In this document: positions 1 to 11,423 of the stretch, piece after piece
Position numbering within the stretch: the first letter of the stretch is position 1
Layout of the letters: each line of letters starts with the position of its first letter
Source: Azolla caroliniana
Taxonomy: Eukaryota > Polypodiophyta
Length of the DNA: 64,000 nucleotides
Direction: 5' to 3'
Assembly (NCBI GenBank): GCA_043228905.1
Contig: JBHGNT010000013.1
Coordinates: 10,664,001-10,728,000, forward strand
The notes under the pieces: generated by a model
Told to the model about the DNA's origin: nothing
What the model saw: the letters and a program-made list of their open reading frames with translations, nothing else
The model's database searches: none
Program-made: the position numbers and the translations under genes

Positions 1-1302
1 GCAATCCTTCAAGACTTTATTCATGGCATTCACCATATGAGCCACCGAGTTCGTTGCGCCTTGGGGTAAGGTACACATCCGCACAAGCCCGATCGGAGTC
101 CTCATGGTTGTAATGTCCCGACTGTCGATCGCCAACTGAAATTGGTCATATCCGGAGTAGAGATCGCCAATGGAGTAGATGGACCGGCCCGCAAACGCTT
201 CGGCAAATTCGTCCATGCTCGGACCGATTCCGGCATTTCGAATTGTCACCTTGTTGACGGGTTGAAGATCTTGGATGAATCGCAATGATCCATTCTTCTT
301 CGGCACCGTGAACCACCTATTGGAATAAGGAGCATTCGACGGTTCTAGAATTCCCATACTCACCTTCTCCTTTAAGAGCTCGATCAGCTTCGGAAGGTGT
401 GCTCTCGGAACCGGTATTGGTTTCAAATTCCAAGGCACATGAGGCACCGTGAAGATCACCATCGGCTCTATAACCTTTGGGTCGGCGCATCCGATTTCTC
501 GTGGGAAGAATGCGAAAGCCTTCCCATGTCTCTCAAGCATATCGCGAAACATTCGCTCCTCTTCAGGGAGAAGGAAATCCTCCTTTCCAACTCGTAGCTT
601 CCCCTTCGTCTCTTTGGTGAAGTCATGACCTATCTTCTTCGGATCTCTTAAGCTTGGATCGTTAGCGACTTCCTTCATCTTTTGCCAGCTATCTTCCGGT
701 AGCGGAACCGCAACTGGCTTGATCTTCTTATCCACCGTTTTATATTTCGTGTTGATGTCAGCTTCCTTCATCGAGATGCCACGACAGTATTCATCGATGA
801 TAGCGTACATGTTGACGGAGTTAACCGAAATCACGCATTGGTTGTGAAGATAGCTCAAGTCCACGACGTCCTCGATTTCGCCGATGGTGTCGTTAAATGA
901 GGCTTCTTCCATAATATGAGTCACGAACTCCCCTTCTTCTATTATGTTCTCTTCTTTCAGCATCTTCTCGAATTCTTGTATCCGGTGCTTGTGCTTCTTG
1001 GCGGGTAGTACTAGTTTACATGCGCCACTAGGTGTGACACATGTTGCTTCTCCTTGCAATCCACGCGCTCTTCTTTCTTGTGGGGTCTTGTGATTGCTCG
1101 GACTATTTGTGCCCCATGCTTCAATAGTCTGCTCTAAAAATCCAAGGATTTGCCTCCGAGACTATCTCGATTCCTTTCATGATTGGCTCACACTGTTAGG
1201 AATTGGACCGATCTTTGGTTGTCAAGACTCTTTATTCGTGCGAAGGCTACTCCATTATCGAACACTTTGGTCTCCATCCGAGATGATGTGATATAAGGTT
1301 GC
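1..1302 (-). pseudogene. Gypsy element G1: protease end to reverse transcriptase, split and truncated
   Basis: This is minus-strand pol of an old Ty3/gypsy element, continuing the frame that breaks off at 8363 on the far side of inserted copy A. If copy A and one copy of the duplicated cctag are ignored, the frame runs straight across the junction and completes a protease-end PVILGQPYI-like motif. One in-frame TGA lies near 1189 and one TAG near 1129; from about 1126 to base 1 the frame is open. The RT shows PYSNRWFTVPKK, RFIQDLQPVNK, YSIGDLYSGYDQFQ and LPQGATNSVAHM. The usual plant gypsy motif [13 protein letters not shown] is replaced by LPQGATNSVA, so this is not a typical plant chromovirus, Tat or Athila RT. 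The window edge cuts it before the YLDD/FLDD box. It is a dead copy because of the two stops and the insertion. Confidence 0.85.
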
Positions 1303-1307
1303 CCTAG

Positions 1308-1772
1308 TGTTACGGGCATGACCATATAATATCCCGTGGTGAGAATTGTCGTAGTATTCTATACACGTGGATAAGTGTGAGGGTTAAACAAAGAGTCTAA
1401 AGAAGGGGAGGATTACTTTTAATCCTCGGGATTGAGACAACCCATGAGGCCAAGTGTGAACATGGCTGGGGGCCTTGAGAATTACTATAAATAAGAGGCC
1501 TAGCTACCCTCATTGGGGCATGCATTGACTACGTCGAGACTCTGTCCGTGAGTGGAACGACTCTTGTAGCAAGCGCGCTATCGTCCAGGTACGACTCGAC
1601 GCCAAGGCGGTGGTATGGGACGCCGATCGAGGCTCGAGTCCGTCTCGATCCCTTCGCTCGGGGGTGGTCGGGTGGATCGGCACCCTTCTTTCTCTCTTTT
1701 CTCTCTATTCTTTCTAGATCTATCATTGATATATCCTTAGTTTATGCTTACTTTAGTACCTAATCTCTAATA
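1308..1772 (+). repeat. 5' LTR of chromovirus A
   Basis: 465 bp, starting TGTTACGGG and ending CTCTAATA (TG...TA rather than TG...CA). A TATAAATA box at 1486-1493 is the likely promoter TATA. A short perfect inverted repeat (AGGATTA...TAATCCT) lies near 1410-1427. The first 25 bases contain a GGG...CCC quasi-palindrome, the site of the fold-back seen in copy B. The 65-71 aa frames on both strands here are chance frames. Confidence 0.95.
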
Positions 1773-1774
1773 TT

Positions 1775-1786
1775 TGGTATCAGAGC
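1775..1786 (+). promoter_or_regulatory. Primer-binding site (initiator tRNA-Met) of chromovirus A
   Basis: TGGTATCAGAGC, the standard 12-nt complement of the 3' end of plant initiator tRNA-Met, begins three bases after the LTR end. Confidence 0.95.
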
Positions 1787-3382
1787 ATATGTACTAACGT
1801 TTCTTTTGGTTTTCTTTTTGTCTTCGCGTGGGATGGCGATTGATCGTTGTGCGGTCGCCTTCATGCAGACAAGGATTAGCGAAAGAACTTCGGTAAATTT
1901 TCCTTAATTTTTTATCTAATTTTTCTTCTCCCTTCTATACATGTGTATACTTAATATGTAGTTTTTTTTTCATATATTCAATGATGTTGACGTGGTATTT
2001 AATTGGTTATCTTAAACGTTTACATATGTCCACGAGGTCAATACCTCGTTTGACATATAAATCATATGTGATGAGTGTCGTATGCGTACGAGGTTACTAC
2101 CTCAATTGCGTATTATGTTCACGAACATATGTTACGTTCGCGTACGAGGTCAATACCTCGATTCGTTCGAAATGATATGCGTTGGATTTACTATGCGTAA
2201 GAGGTCAATACCTCAATTGCGAATTACGCTTAACCTTATTTTCGGATGTTTCGTGTGCGTAGAGGTATATGCCTCGATTACGTATCCCGAATACATCATT
2301 GTTGGCTATATAAAAAAAACGATTCATTTAGTATACGCATATGTGGTCACTTATATACGTCTCTAATCGTATATATGTGATAAATGGACATATGTGTATA
2401 TTTTAGATTACGTGATTCATATCAAATGTTTTCCTACTTGGGGAGAGGATTTTGGTGGCCGTCCTCACATTTTTGTGAGAATGGCGTTGTCACCATCCCT
2501 TTTATCAACAATTTTTATTGTTGAAATTCCCGTTGGTCACTTTGATATTTCGTTACGTAACGAACCTCGTATAGCCAAAATGATGTTGAATACGTCGGGC
2601 TTGATCCACATCAAGTAGGGTCGCTCTAATGACACACGTATCCAACATCTCCCCTCGTTACATGGATACGATGCCACCATGAGCTCGTTCTTACGAGTGG
2701 CATTCGTAATGACGTGACCATGTGATGGGCCACATGAGCCTACGAAGACACAAGGGCTCATTCGGCTTGACCATTAGGTTACACTTTGGCATATGCCATC
2801 GTAATTACGAGGCTTGAGGTTAGGTAGCGTACAACCATAGTGGGTAATAAATGAGGGAGAAATAAGGCCACTTGACCTATATGTTTCTTTTAAACAAAAA
2901 ACATATAGGGGCAAATGCCTCGCATATCTCGAATACGCCTCAAATATTAAACATTCAAGACGCGCAATCTACTTGGTTGGCTCAAGTGTTTAATGTATTT
3001 GTCCTCGAGGTCTCGAGTTCAAATATGACCAACACCATACAACATCGTTGATACATATGACTATAATACATGTTTAGACTTTAGGTCTAAGTGCACTTCG
3101 GGGTCCTCGTAATAGGACTTAAAGAGCCGAAACCACATATGTGGGCACAGAAACATAGTTATTGTTAACATTTTTTTCGTGTATAAACTATTCATGACGC
3201 GAACATACATGGTTGAGCCTCGGGGAGCCGCCATGAAAAAAATCGATATAGAGATCAGGGAAAGGCATTCATTTGTCACCCCCATGGTTTTTAAAACACC
3301 TCTGTGTTACCATAGTAACCTGATCTTGAACCTCATCTCATACGTCTAGAGGGGTATTGACGTGAGATCATGATATCGATTA
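1787..3382 (+). other. Long untranslated leader of chromovirus A
   Basis: About 1.6 kb between PBS and gag without a convincing reading frame; the 64-94 aa frames here look like chance. It holds the five palindromes at 2034-2275 and a tRNA-like stretch at about 2970-3030 (box A-like TGGCTCAAGTG at 2978-2988, box B-like GAGTTCAAATA at 3015-3025). The same leader is present in copy B, where it has accumulated more changes than the coding part. Confidence 0.7.
2034..2275 (+). repeat. Five regularly spaced GAGGTnnnnACCTC palindromes in the leader
   Basis: Fourteen-base inverted repeats of the form GAGGT-4nt-ACCTC occur at 2034-2047, 2090-2103, 2146-2159, 2201-2214 and 2262-2275 (the last is GAGGT...GCCTC). 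Spacing is 56, 56, 55 and 61 bp. Each sits in a diverged unit of about 56 bp that also contains GTACG/GTAAG before and CGATT/CAATTGCG after the hairpin. The same series is present inverted in copy B (39400-39680). Confidence 0.85.
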
Positions 3383-6300
3383 ATGCTTGCCCATGATATG
3401 TTTACACCACGACAAGATGTTATGACTATTTGTCTGACCTTATCTTATTTCTTTGCCAGAAATAATCATTCAATGGCTCAGAATAACGACCCGATGCCCT
3501 CCGCTCAAGCGGAAAGAACTCAAGGAAATCCTCCTGGGACAATGTCCATTGAGGCGTATATTTTACAAGTACAACATTTCCTAAGTTCAACCGCGCAGCA
3601 GTTGACCGAATTTCGGCAATCTCAAAGTGCTCTCGAGGCACGAGTCATTAGTCTCCAAAATGAGATTAATAGACCTGATGAGCGTCAGGGTGAACCATCA
3701 TTTGTCGTAAAGCCATTTACGGGAGATAAAAAGGAAAGAACCGAAGAAGCAATCTGCACGTGGCTGGGCCGATGGGAGTCTCATTTTGAGCTCTATCCCA
3801 CACCAGATAGTACGAAGATTGCATATGTCGGCCGAGAACTAGGGGGTAAGGCCGCCGCTTGGTGGCGTGGGCTCCGAACTTTGGGGAGATTGCCCGAGAC
3901 CTGGACAGACTTTGTCACAGTTTTCAAGGGTCAATTTCTACAACCTCCCTCTCGAACCGAGGCAGCACAAGCTTTAATGAACCTCTCTAGCAGGAAGTTT
4001 TCCTCGCTAGAAGATTATGTCCACCATGCTAGAACCCAAATCCAAAAATCGGGTCTAGAAGGGGACAATTGGTTAATAGCTTGTTTTGTCAATGGCATCC
4101 CCAATTCGGACTATCACTGGATAGTGCACGATAAGGATCCAAAATCCTTCGAAGAGGCCGTTGAGATAGTTCTTCGCTATCAACGCACTTCGAAGAAGGA
4201 CCATAACAAACCCAACGAAGCGCCCGGGACTAAGCAGTCGCAATTCGTTGGGAAACGCAAGACACCCAACGAATTCATGGATCGCGATTATAAGCGACAA
4301 CATCCTTTTTGCGTATTCTGCAAAAAGAAGGGTCATACAAAAGAGCAATGTCGTAAGCTCCAACGAAAAGAGCACGACGCCAAACCTAAAGCTACAGACC
4401 ATAAAGGTCAGATTCCTAATGTCCTTCAGGTCTATACACATCATTTGAGTAATTGTCAATGTTCTTTCCCTCATTATGTATTGGGTCCCAATGATTTACT
4501 ACGTGCAAACGGGTATATAAATGGATCTCCCGTACAATTTTTATTTGATTCGGGAAGCTCACACAATTTTGTGAATGATCGTTTGGTACAGATATGGGGA
4601 ATCCAACCCACCGTAAGTGATCACACCTACACGGTGCACTTGGCTGATGGAAGAGTACAACACATCAACGGGGCGATTCATTCTTTAGGAATTTCTATTG
4701 ATACCTATATAGAGGAAGTAGACTTCCATGTAATGAATCTTAGTACCACCGATGTAATACTGGGTTATCCCTGGTTTTATAATAAAAGCTCTTCTTTATT
4801 TATTGATTGGGTTCGCCATTCCATTTCTTTTGTACTCAACGATTGTACGCATTTTATTCAATGTGTAACAAAACAATCCCTCTCGATTGTTTCCTCGTGT
4901 CCATCAATATCCGAGTTGTCTTGTTCTACGTTATTTTATTGTGTACTTGATCCGGACATTCACGTTTACAATATCGATAATGTCTCGGGTCAATTAACAT
5001 ATTTTGAACAAAAACAACTTGATAAAATCGTAAACGATTTTCATGATGTTTTTCCGAGTGAACTACCCGATGGTTTACCTCCTAAACGTAATATAGACCA
5101 TCGTATAGATATTGTACCTGGCATTGCACCCATTAGTATACCTCCGTATCGCCTAAGTCGATCTGAAGAGGATGAGGTAGCTAAGCAACTTAAGGACTAT
5201 TTACGAATGGGTTATATACGTTATAGTAAATCTCCATGGGGTGCACCAGTTCTCTTGGTTAAAAAGAAAGAGGGCACATGGCGTATGTGTATTAATTACC
5301 GACGCTTGAATAAAGTGACGATCAAGAATTCGTACCCATTGCCCCGGGCTGACGATCTAATTGACCGTCTCCAGGGAGCTCGGTATTTTACGAAACTTGA
5401 TCTCCGTACTGGCTACCATCAAATACGAATAAGTGAGGACGATGTTCCTAAAACAGCATTTCGTACGCGCTACGGCCATTATGAGTTTTTGGTTATGCCT
5501 TTTGGTTTGACCAATGCTCCGGCTACATTTCAACAAGAAATGAATGACATTTTCCGAGAACAACTTGGAAAATTTGTCGTTATCTTCTTAGATGATATTT
5601 TAGTTTATAGCCGTACATTACAAGAACATGCTAGACATGTCCGCTTTGTTTTACAAATATTGCGTGACAAACAATTTTACGCGAAGATCTCAAAATGTGA
5701 GTTCTTCAAGAAATCAATTACTTATCTTGGACATCTCATAACCGAACGAGGAGTTGAAATTGATCCTTCTCGCATCGAGAAAATCAAGCTTTGGCCCACT
5801 CTTCGGAATATTCGAGAAGTTCGATCATTCCTTGGTTTTGTCGGATTTTTGCGAAAATCTCTTCGTAATTACTCACAATTGACGACGTCGTTTACTGATC
5901 TTCTAAAAGGTCAAACGCGTAAGTCTACAAAACCTATTGTGTGGAATGCTACACTAGACCTCGCCTTTAAGGAACTCAAGGACTTGGTATGCAAGGCTCC
6001 TTCACTTCTTTTACCTGATCCTTCAAAACCTTTTGAGGTTGAAACCGACGCAAGCGATTATGCTATAGGTGCTGTCTTGTATCAAGATGGTAAACCAATA
6101 GCATTCGAGAGTAAGAAACTTGATTCTGCTCAATGTCGGTATACCGTTCAAGAAAAGGAATTATTTGCGGTTATACATGCGCTCAAAACATGGCGCCATT
6201 ATCTTTATGGAAATCGCTTTGTGGTAACTACGGACCACGAGTCCTTGAAATATTTTTGTGACCAACAAGACCTGAAAGGTCGTAAGGCACGATGGGCTGA

Positions 6301-7906
6301 TCTCATCCAGGACTTTGATTTTTCCATACGATATCGTAAAGGTTCCATGAATACTGTCGCTGATGCACTAAGTCGCATCCGTGAAGTTAACATGCTTAGC
6401 TTCACTGAAATAACATCAGATCTTTATGATCACCTTCGAGGAAAGTATCCTGATGACAATTATTTTGCAAAATACTGGGCAAGAGTCGAGTCTGGAACAG
6501 ACACCACCACACCCTCGAAGGAATACTTCCACATTGCTAACGGTCTGCTCTACCGTAATGGGAAGGTTTGTGTTCCAGATTTACCTGAGGTCAAAAAGAG
6601 AATTCTTTTTGAATGCCATGATGCACCCTCACCAGGGCACCCTGGAATACATCGTACACTCGTTCTCATCTCCACTCAATTTTATTGGCCTAAGATGCGT
6701 CCTGACATACATAGCTATGTGACTAAATGTCACCAATGTCAGGTTAACAAAGCCGAGCGACTTAAAGCCGCAGGACTTTTACATCCCTTGGACATTCCCA
6801 ATAATAATTGGGAAAGTATATCCATGGATTTTATTGTTAGCCTTCCTCGCACCCAAAAAGGTCATGATGCCATATGGGTTGTGGTTGACAGACTAACTAA
6901 AATGGCCAGATTTATTGCTACTAAAACCACGGTAACAGCTCCTGAATTGGCTTACCAATTCGTTGATGAGTTATTTCGTTTTTACGGGTTACCGATGGAT
7001 ATCGTGAGTGACCGAGATCCGAAGTTTACTAGTGACTTCTGGACGCAAGTCTTTAAGAAGTTAGAAACTACGTTGAGCATGAGCTCCACGGATCATCCTC
7101 AATCCGATGGACAGACAGAACGAGTAAATCAAATTATTGAGGACATGCTTCGAGCATACGTTGGTGCAAAACCAACAAAATGGGAACGTTACCTCCCAAT
7201 TTTGGAGTTTGCTTATAACAGCTCCAAGCATACGTCGACGGGATATAGTCCTTTTATGTTGATGTATGGATTTCAGCCACGAGCCCTGATTGATGTTAAT
7301 ATACATCATGATGAGTTGCGAAGTACGCAAAACTTTCTTCGGGATATGCAAGATATGTTGCATATTGCACGGGATAATATAAAAACAGCTCAAGATAGAG
7401 CGCGTTTTTATGCCGATCATCACAGGCAACCTCGTGTATTCAGCCCTGGACAGAAGGTATTTTTACGTGTACCTCACAATTCTAAGACATTGTCTACGGG
7501 TAAGTGCGCTAAGTTAGCCCCACGGTTTTGTGGACCTTTTACAGTCCTCAAACGCATTGGATCATCAGCCTATCGTCTCGCTCTTCCCGATGGTGTTGGA
7601 ATCCATCCAGTCTTTCATGTAAGTCGTCTAAAAGAACTTCTAGGTTCTGGCGACAATACAGTTACAACTGAAACTCTGGTTACTTCTGAAGATTTATCTT
7701 CTAAACCACATGTACCAGAAAGAATTCTCGATGTTAAAACAAAAAAATTACGTGCTAAGGAAATTCGAGAATTTAAAATAAAATGGATGGATAAATCAAT
7801 CAAAGATGCCACATGGGAACGCGAAACGACTCTAAGAACTAACTTCCCTAACTTTCCATTGCAAGAGTGCAATGTTTTAAAGAGGGGGAGTATGTTACGG
7901 GCATGA
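3383..7906 (+). CDS. Gag-pol polyprotein of chromovirus A
   Basis: A single open frame of 1,507 codons encodes Gag, protease, reverse transcriptase, RNase H, integrase and a C-terminal chromodomain. Visible motifs (numbered from the first ATG): gag region with a WWRGL motif near 152-156; zinc knuckle C310-C313-H318-C323; protease DSGSS with D389; RT FLDD with D737-D738; RNase H first Asp at about 889; integrase HHCC region around CHQCQ; integrase core D1149, D1210 and E1246 (DD35E spacing); a GPF/Y module ([10 protein letters not shown]); and a chromodomain-like [17 protein letters not shown] near the end. The biological start is more likely the ATG at 3473 (MAQNNDPM...), which opens directly into gag; the 30 codons before it look like leader. 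The gag-pol junction has no frameshift or stop. The chromodomain would direct integration toward marked chromatin. No defect is visible. Confidence 0.95.
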   Translation: MLAHDMFTPRQDVMTICLTLSYFFARNNHSMAQNNDPMPSAQAERTQGNPPGTMSIEAYILQVQHFLSSTAQQLTEFRQSQSALEARVISLQNEINRPDERQGEPSFVVKPFTGDKKERTEEAICTWLGRWESHFELYPTPDSTKIAYVGRELGGKAAAWWRGLRTLGRLPETWTDFVTVFKGQFLQPPSRTEAAQALMNLSSRKFSSLEDYVHHARTQIQKSGLEGDNWLIACFVNGIPNSDYHWIVHDKDPKSFEEAVEIVLRYQRTSKKDHNKPNEAPGTKQSQFVGKRKTPNEFMDRDYKRQHPFCVFCKKKGHTKEQCRKLQRKEHDAKPKATDHKGQIPNVLQVYTHHLSNCQCSFPHYVLGPNDLLRANGYINGSPVQFLFDSGSSHNFVNDRLVQIWGIQPTVSDHTYTVHLADGRVQHINGAIHSLGISIDTYIEEVDFHVMNLSTTDVILGYPWFYNKSSSLFIDWVRHSISFVLNDCTHFIQCVTKQSLSIVSSCPSISELSCSTLFYCVLDPDIHVYNIDNVSGQLTYFEQKQLDKIVNDFHDVFPSELPDGLPPKRNIDHRIDIVPGIAPISIPPYRLSRSEEDEVAKQLKDYLRMGYIRYSKSPWGAPVLLVKKKEGTWRMCINYRRLNKVTIKNSYPLPRADDLIDRLQGARYFTKLDLRTGYHQIRISEDDVPKTAFRTRYGHYEFLVMPFGLTNAPATFQQEMNDIFREQLGKFVVIFLDDILVYSRTLQEHARHVRFVLQILRDKQFYAKISKCEFFKKSITYLGHLITERGVEIDPSRIEKIKLWPTLRNIREVRSFLGFVGFLRKSLRNYSQLTTSFTDLLKGQTRKSTKPIVWNATLDLAFKELKDLVCKAPSLLLPDPSKPFEVETDASDYAIGAVLYQDGKPIAFESKKLDSAQCRYTVQEKELFAVIHALKTWRHYLYGNRFVVTTDHESLKYFCDQQDLKGRKARWADLIQDFDFSIRYRKGSMNTVADALSRIREVNMLSFTEITSDLYDHLRGKYPDDNYFAKYWARVESGTDTTTPSKEYFHIANGLLYRNGKVCVPDLPEVKKRILFECHDAPSPGHPGIHRTLVLISTQFYWPKMRPDIHSYVTKCHQCQVNKAERLKAAGLLHPLDIPNNNWESISMDFIVSLPRTQKGHDAIWVVVDRLTKMARFIATKTTVTAPELAYQFVDELFRFYGLPMDIVSDRDPKFTSDFWTQVFKKLETTLSMSSTDHPQSDGQTERVNQIIEDMLRAYVGAKPTKWERYLPILEFAYNSSKHTSTGYSPFMLMYGFQPRALIDVNIHHDELRSTQNFLRDMQDMLHIARDNIKTAQDRARFYADHHRQPRVFSPGQKVFLRVPHNSKTLSTGKCAKLAPRFCGPFTVLKRIGSSAYRLALPDGVGIHPVFHVSRLKELLGSGDNTVTTETLVTSEDLSSKPHVPERILDVKTKKLRAKEIREFKIKWMDKSIKDATWERETTLRTNFPNFPLQECNVLKRGSMLRA

Positions 7907-8357
7907 CCATATAATATCCCGTGGTGAGAATTGTCGTAGTATTCTATACACGTGGATAAGTGTGAGGGTTAAACAAAGAGTCTAAAGAAGGGGAGGATTA
8001 CTTTTAATCCTCGGGATTGAGACAACCCATGAGGCCAAGTGTGAACATGGCTGGGGGCCTTGAGAATTACTATAAATAAGAGGCCTAGCTACCCTCATTG
8101 GGGCATGCATTGACTACGTCGAGACTCTGTCCGTGAGTGGAACGACTCTTGTAGCAAGCGCGCTATCGTCCAGGTACGACTCGACGCCAAGGCGGTGGTA
8201 TGGGACGCCGATCGAGGCTCGAGTCCGTCTCGATCCCTTCGCTCGGGGGTGGTCGGGTGGATCGGCACCCTTCTTTCTCTCTTTTCTCTCTATTCTTTCT
8301 AGATCTATCATTGATATATCCTTAGTTTATGCTTACTTTAGTACCTAATCTCTAATA
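7893..8357 (+). repeat. 3' LTR of chromovirus A
   Basis: 465 bp, matching the 5' LTR base for base as read by eye. It is preceded by the polypurine tract AAAGAGGGGGAG (about 7879-7890) and followed by the TSD cctag (8358-8362). The gag-pol frame stops 14 bases inside the LTR at 7906. Confidence 0.95.
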
Positions 8358-8362
8358 CCTAG

Positions 8363-10393
8363 GATAACAGGATGCGACGCCGATTCTTGTACGAAGAAGT
8401 GTTGATCCATCTCCACATCCCCGATCGTGACTTTGACATTGGGACAAGCTCCGTACAAGTCCTCCGTAGACTTTGTTGCCGCGCGAATCTTCCATCCGTG
8501 GTTTGTATTGATTGGCCATCTTCCCTTTTTGTAGAAGTTGGTTGACATGAGGTTGATCTCCGAGCCGTGGTCGATCAAGGCTACGACGGTCTCTTTCTTC
8601 TCCCCGATCTTCACCGGCGTCTCCGTTGTCGCTCGTGCCCAATGAGGTCGAGTGTAGTGGCTGTCCACCATATATTCATCGATTTTGTCTCTTGCCATCG
8701 TTATGGCATTCGTTTTTGCTTTCTGCGGCTTCTCTTCTTCCTCGTCCGATTGTTGTCTCTTTCTCTTTACAAGGTCCACGATCGTGTCATGGAACTCCTT
8801 CTTCGTAATGCCAAGCAATTCCCTCAAGGACAAAGTTACATGGCTATCAAGAACTCGTTCTTCAAGAATCTTCTTTAGGTCCGTCGTCTGTTCTATGTCC
8901 GACCTTAGCTTATAGGTAGGTATGGTCCTTGTCCTCCGAGCGGGGTCTTCGACACCAACCTTCACGGGCCGAACCGTTTCTTCAACTCGTATGCTCGGCT
9001 CCCCTTTTCGGCTTGATTCTCGTTCCTCCGTTTGTAAAGGTCGACTCGTCTCCACATCGTCCTTCTTTTTCACGTTCCTTGTTTCATGTCTTTTTGATGG
9101 GCCTTGCTCTTCTATTCTCTTTCTCTTTTCTTCGACGAACACCTCGTGGTTGTCGCACATCACCTCTGCGAGTATGGTGTTGTCGTCCACCGGATCCGAC
9201 CACCCGGTTATGCATTGCACGTTTCGGTCCGCAAGCTCTACCTCGTTCGATGTGACTTTTCCCTTCTTCTCATATTCGAGAACGGAAGTCCAAAACTTTG
9301 CTCCCGCTCTAGCAGCTTCAGTCTTGTCTTTCCCGACTCTTATTCCGGCCGACGCAGCATAGTGCATCGCATCCACATGAGTCGCATCGGCATCCTCCAT
9401 AGATTTCTTCATTCCTCCTCTTCCGAAATTCACCCGTAGGGGTATTCTAGTCTCACTTGAGCAGATCATGTTGTCCTCTATGTATACGATATTTTGTCGA
9501 ATCGCCTCTCGAAGGCTCGCACAATCCCTTCTCATGTGGTCCATGCTATCGCACCACACGCATCTAAAGGGTTCTTTTCCTTTAGGGCCCCGACGATTTA
9601 TGTTGGCTAGCGTGACCTTCTCGAACTTCTTCGCTAGCTCTTCGATGATGTCGTCATCAATCTTCTTTTCTTCCACGTTACTTTGTCTCAGCGGCTCAAC
9701 TACTTTCGGCGGACTTGTTTTCTCCGTGGTAGTCGGTCCCATCAAGTCGGTGTCATCAACCTATTGGCGACGCTTGTCGAGCCTATTGCATGCCCGCTTC
9801 ACCGCAATCCAGTCTGCTACGAGCCCATTTGCTTGGGTATCATCTTCGAGAAGAGTCCCCAACTCCCGTCTATCCTTTATGTCCACGGCCTTCAAGAAGT
9901 ACAAAGTCTTGTCCTCTTCAAGCAATACTTGGTCCGTATTGGGGAGACGACTAAACATCTGGTCGAATTCGTCGTACACCCTCGAGACGCTCATCTTCTT
10001 ATTCTTCTTCTCTATCCACTTCATCAGGGCATGTCGAGTCATCCTCGTTGAGTCTTCAGTCACAAACTCCGCTAGTATCATTTTCTCGAACTCGGACCAT
10101 GTTGTCTTTCCTTCTTGAAGCTCGATGACGCGTCTTTGGATGTTGTTGGCGACAACTCTCTTGAAGCTTGCGATTTGACGTGCCTCGGACACGTCCCTTT
10201 GATTCATCTCCCTCTTATATGCATCAAGGAACTTCGTAACGTTCCTTCCATCGAATTGGCCCTCGAGCTCTACGACACGATCGACAGCCTTCTCCACGCT
10301 CGCGTCGTTGTCCCGAGATCTCATCATTTGCTCGACGATTAGCATCATCCTTTCGAGCTCTCCCGCTTGGTTGCTTGAGGACGCCATCTCCAA
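8363..10393 (-). pseudogene. Gypsy element G1: gag and protease
   Basis: Minus-strand gag begins at 10393 (MEMASSSNQAGELERM...) and runs 210 codons to a TAG at 9761-9763, with context CAA-TAG-GTT. The same frame continues past that stop and contains a CCHC knuckle (CVWCDSMDHMRRDC) followed by a retropepsin-like segment (VVALIDHGSEINLMS, active Asp in DHGS). Because the knuckle lies beyond the TAG, either the stop is a mutation or the element uses stop readthrough; with two further stops downstream in pol, mutation is the simpler reading. The frame is interrupted at 8362 by copy A and resumes at 1302. The gag (LEGQFDGRNVTKFLDAY..., KTTWSEFEKMIL) is unlike that of the chromovirus nearby. Confidence 0.85.
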
Positions 10394-10428
10394 GTATTAA
10401 TCTCGACTTGATCCTTCCTACCGCCTCT

Positions 10429-10446
10429 TTCACGTCGGGTTCACCA
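10429..10446 (-). promoter_or_regulatory. Primer-binding site of G1, complementary to tRNA-Trp
   Basis: On the minus strand the sequence is TGGTGAACCCGACGTGAA. Its complement matches the 3' end I recall for plant cytosolic tRNA-Trp (...TCACGTCGGGTTCA plus CCA). It lies 8 bases inside the LTR end at 10455. Element E has the same 18-mer at 19797-19814. The tRNA assignment is from memory. Confidence 0.75.
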
Positions 10447-10454
10447 CTTAATTA

Positions 10455-11414
10455 TGTCGTGACGATCCGTCACTACGCGCGGATCGTGAGGCGGAACCGC
10501 CGGGGTTCTGGACCAGAAGGATTTAGAGTCGATACAAGCTTTGGCGAGAAAGTACTTAAGATAGATTGGAAAAGAGAGAAGTTGAGATTACACGATTGAT
10601 TTCAAAAACGAATTTCTTCCTCTTAACTTTCATAAAAAAAACCGTGTTTTTCTCCTCCCCCTTCCCTCTTTTATAGATGCTCTCATGCACATGATGCATG
10701 TGAGGGTACAAGACATGCATAAATTGCATGTTTGCCATTTGGCGCTTAAGTATTACATGTGGTGCATGTCACTCATTTTAGCACTCATGGATGAGAATTT
10801 ACATGTAAAAGTACAATAATAGAAATAAAATTTTAACTAAATACTATGGCTTAATGATAAGCCATTTGACTCCTAACTTGGAGGTGCAAGGTTCGAATCC
10901 ATACTTGCCCTCCTTGTATATGTAAATATGTATATATTTTTATATATTTATTTTATCTAGTCGCCGGTTCGCCGGATACCGGTGCCGCCGCCGGATACCG
11001 GTCGGATGCCGTCGGATCATCGGCTCCATCGCCGGTCCGGTTTTGGTTGGCCAAAACCCTTTTCGAGTAGCTAGCCACCTCCACTCTATGTTCAAGTTAC
11101 CTTGAACTCTCTATGCTCCACACATAGACACAAAGATAATATCTTTTGCTCCACCTTATATATGATGAGAGCCGTATTTGTCGTGCCTATGTGGGATATC
11201 TCACAATTTTCTCTTTTCTTTTCACAAACTTTATACCCTCATATCTTGACATTTAGTTGTTCATTTCTCGTGTAATAAAGTGCATTCGAAACCTCCATCA
11301 TTTTGTACTTAGATATTAAAAATGTTATCTTCACAATTATTGTATTACATTATTCATACTCGATTTTGTACGTTTTATGGGATTTTCACACTATTGCCGA
11401 AAATCTTCACGACA
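10455..11414 (-). repeat. 5' LTR of gypsy element G1
   Basis: About 960 bp between the PBS and element G2. The ends are TGTCGTGA...TCACGACA, a perfect 8-bp terminal inverted repeat. Two other copies of this LTR family are recognisable at about 23728-24768 and 43495-44533 (shared: a block near CTTTTATAGATGC, GTGCAAGGTTCGAATCC-like sequence, GGCCAAAACC, and the end GAAAATCTTYAC). A tRNA-like module lies at 10846-10900. The matching 3' LTR would be left of the window. Confidence 0.75.
10846..10900 (+). other. tRNA-like box A / box B module inside the G1 LTR
   Basis: A box A-like TGGCTTAATGATA at 10846-10858 and a perfect box B (GGTTCGAATCC, 10890-10900) flank an anticodon-arm-like stem (CTCC...GGAG). 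Acceptor pairing is poor, so this is not called a tRNA gene. It reads opposite to G1 transcription. The homologous LTR at 43495-44533 keeps a better box A (TAGCTTAGTGG, 43866-43876) with box B-like GGTTCAATCC (43906-43915). Confidence 0.55.
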
Positions 11415-11423
11415 TCGGATTGT

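Larger units (their letters stand above)
1308..8357 (+). mobile_element. Chromovirus copy A, full-length Ty3/gypsy LTR retrotransposon
   Basis: Complete 7,050-bp element: LTR (465 bp), iMet-type PBS, 1.6-kb untranslated leader, one uninterrupted gag-pol frame, polypurine tract, LTR (465 bp). The target-site duplication cctag is at 1303-1307 and 8358-8362. By eye the two LTRs are identical over all 465 bases, so the insertion is very recent. It interrupts the protease-RT region of element G1, which runs on the opposite strand. A near-identical second copy (B) lies inverted at 33358-40437. All parts needed for autonomous movement appear present. Confidence 0.95.

Noticed and set aside
1529-1763. 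Identical 65- and 71-codon frames present in every chromovirus LTR
   Set aside because: They recur only because the LTR recurs; they lie antisense to or across the promoter/R region and have no recognised domain.
4073-4474. 133-codon minus-strand frame inside chromovirus gag (also at 37241-37642)
   Set aside because: Antisense shadow of an intact coding frame, repeated in copy B for that reason alone.
10846-10915. Functional tRNA gene
   Set aside because: Box B is perfect and an anticodon-arm-like stem exists, but acceptor pairing is poor and box A weak; kept only as a tRNA-like module.
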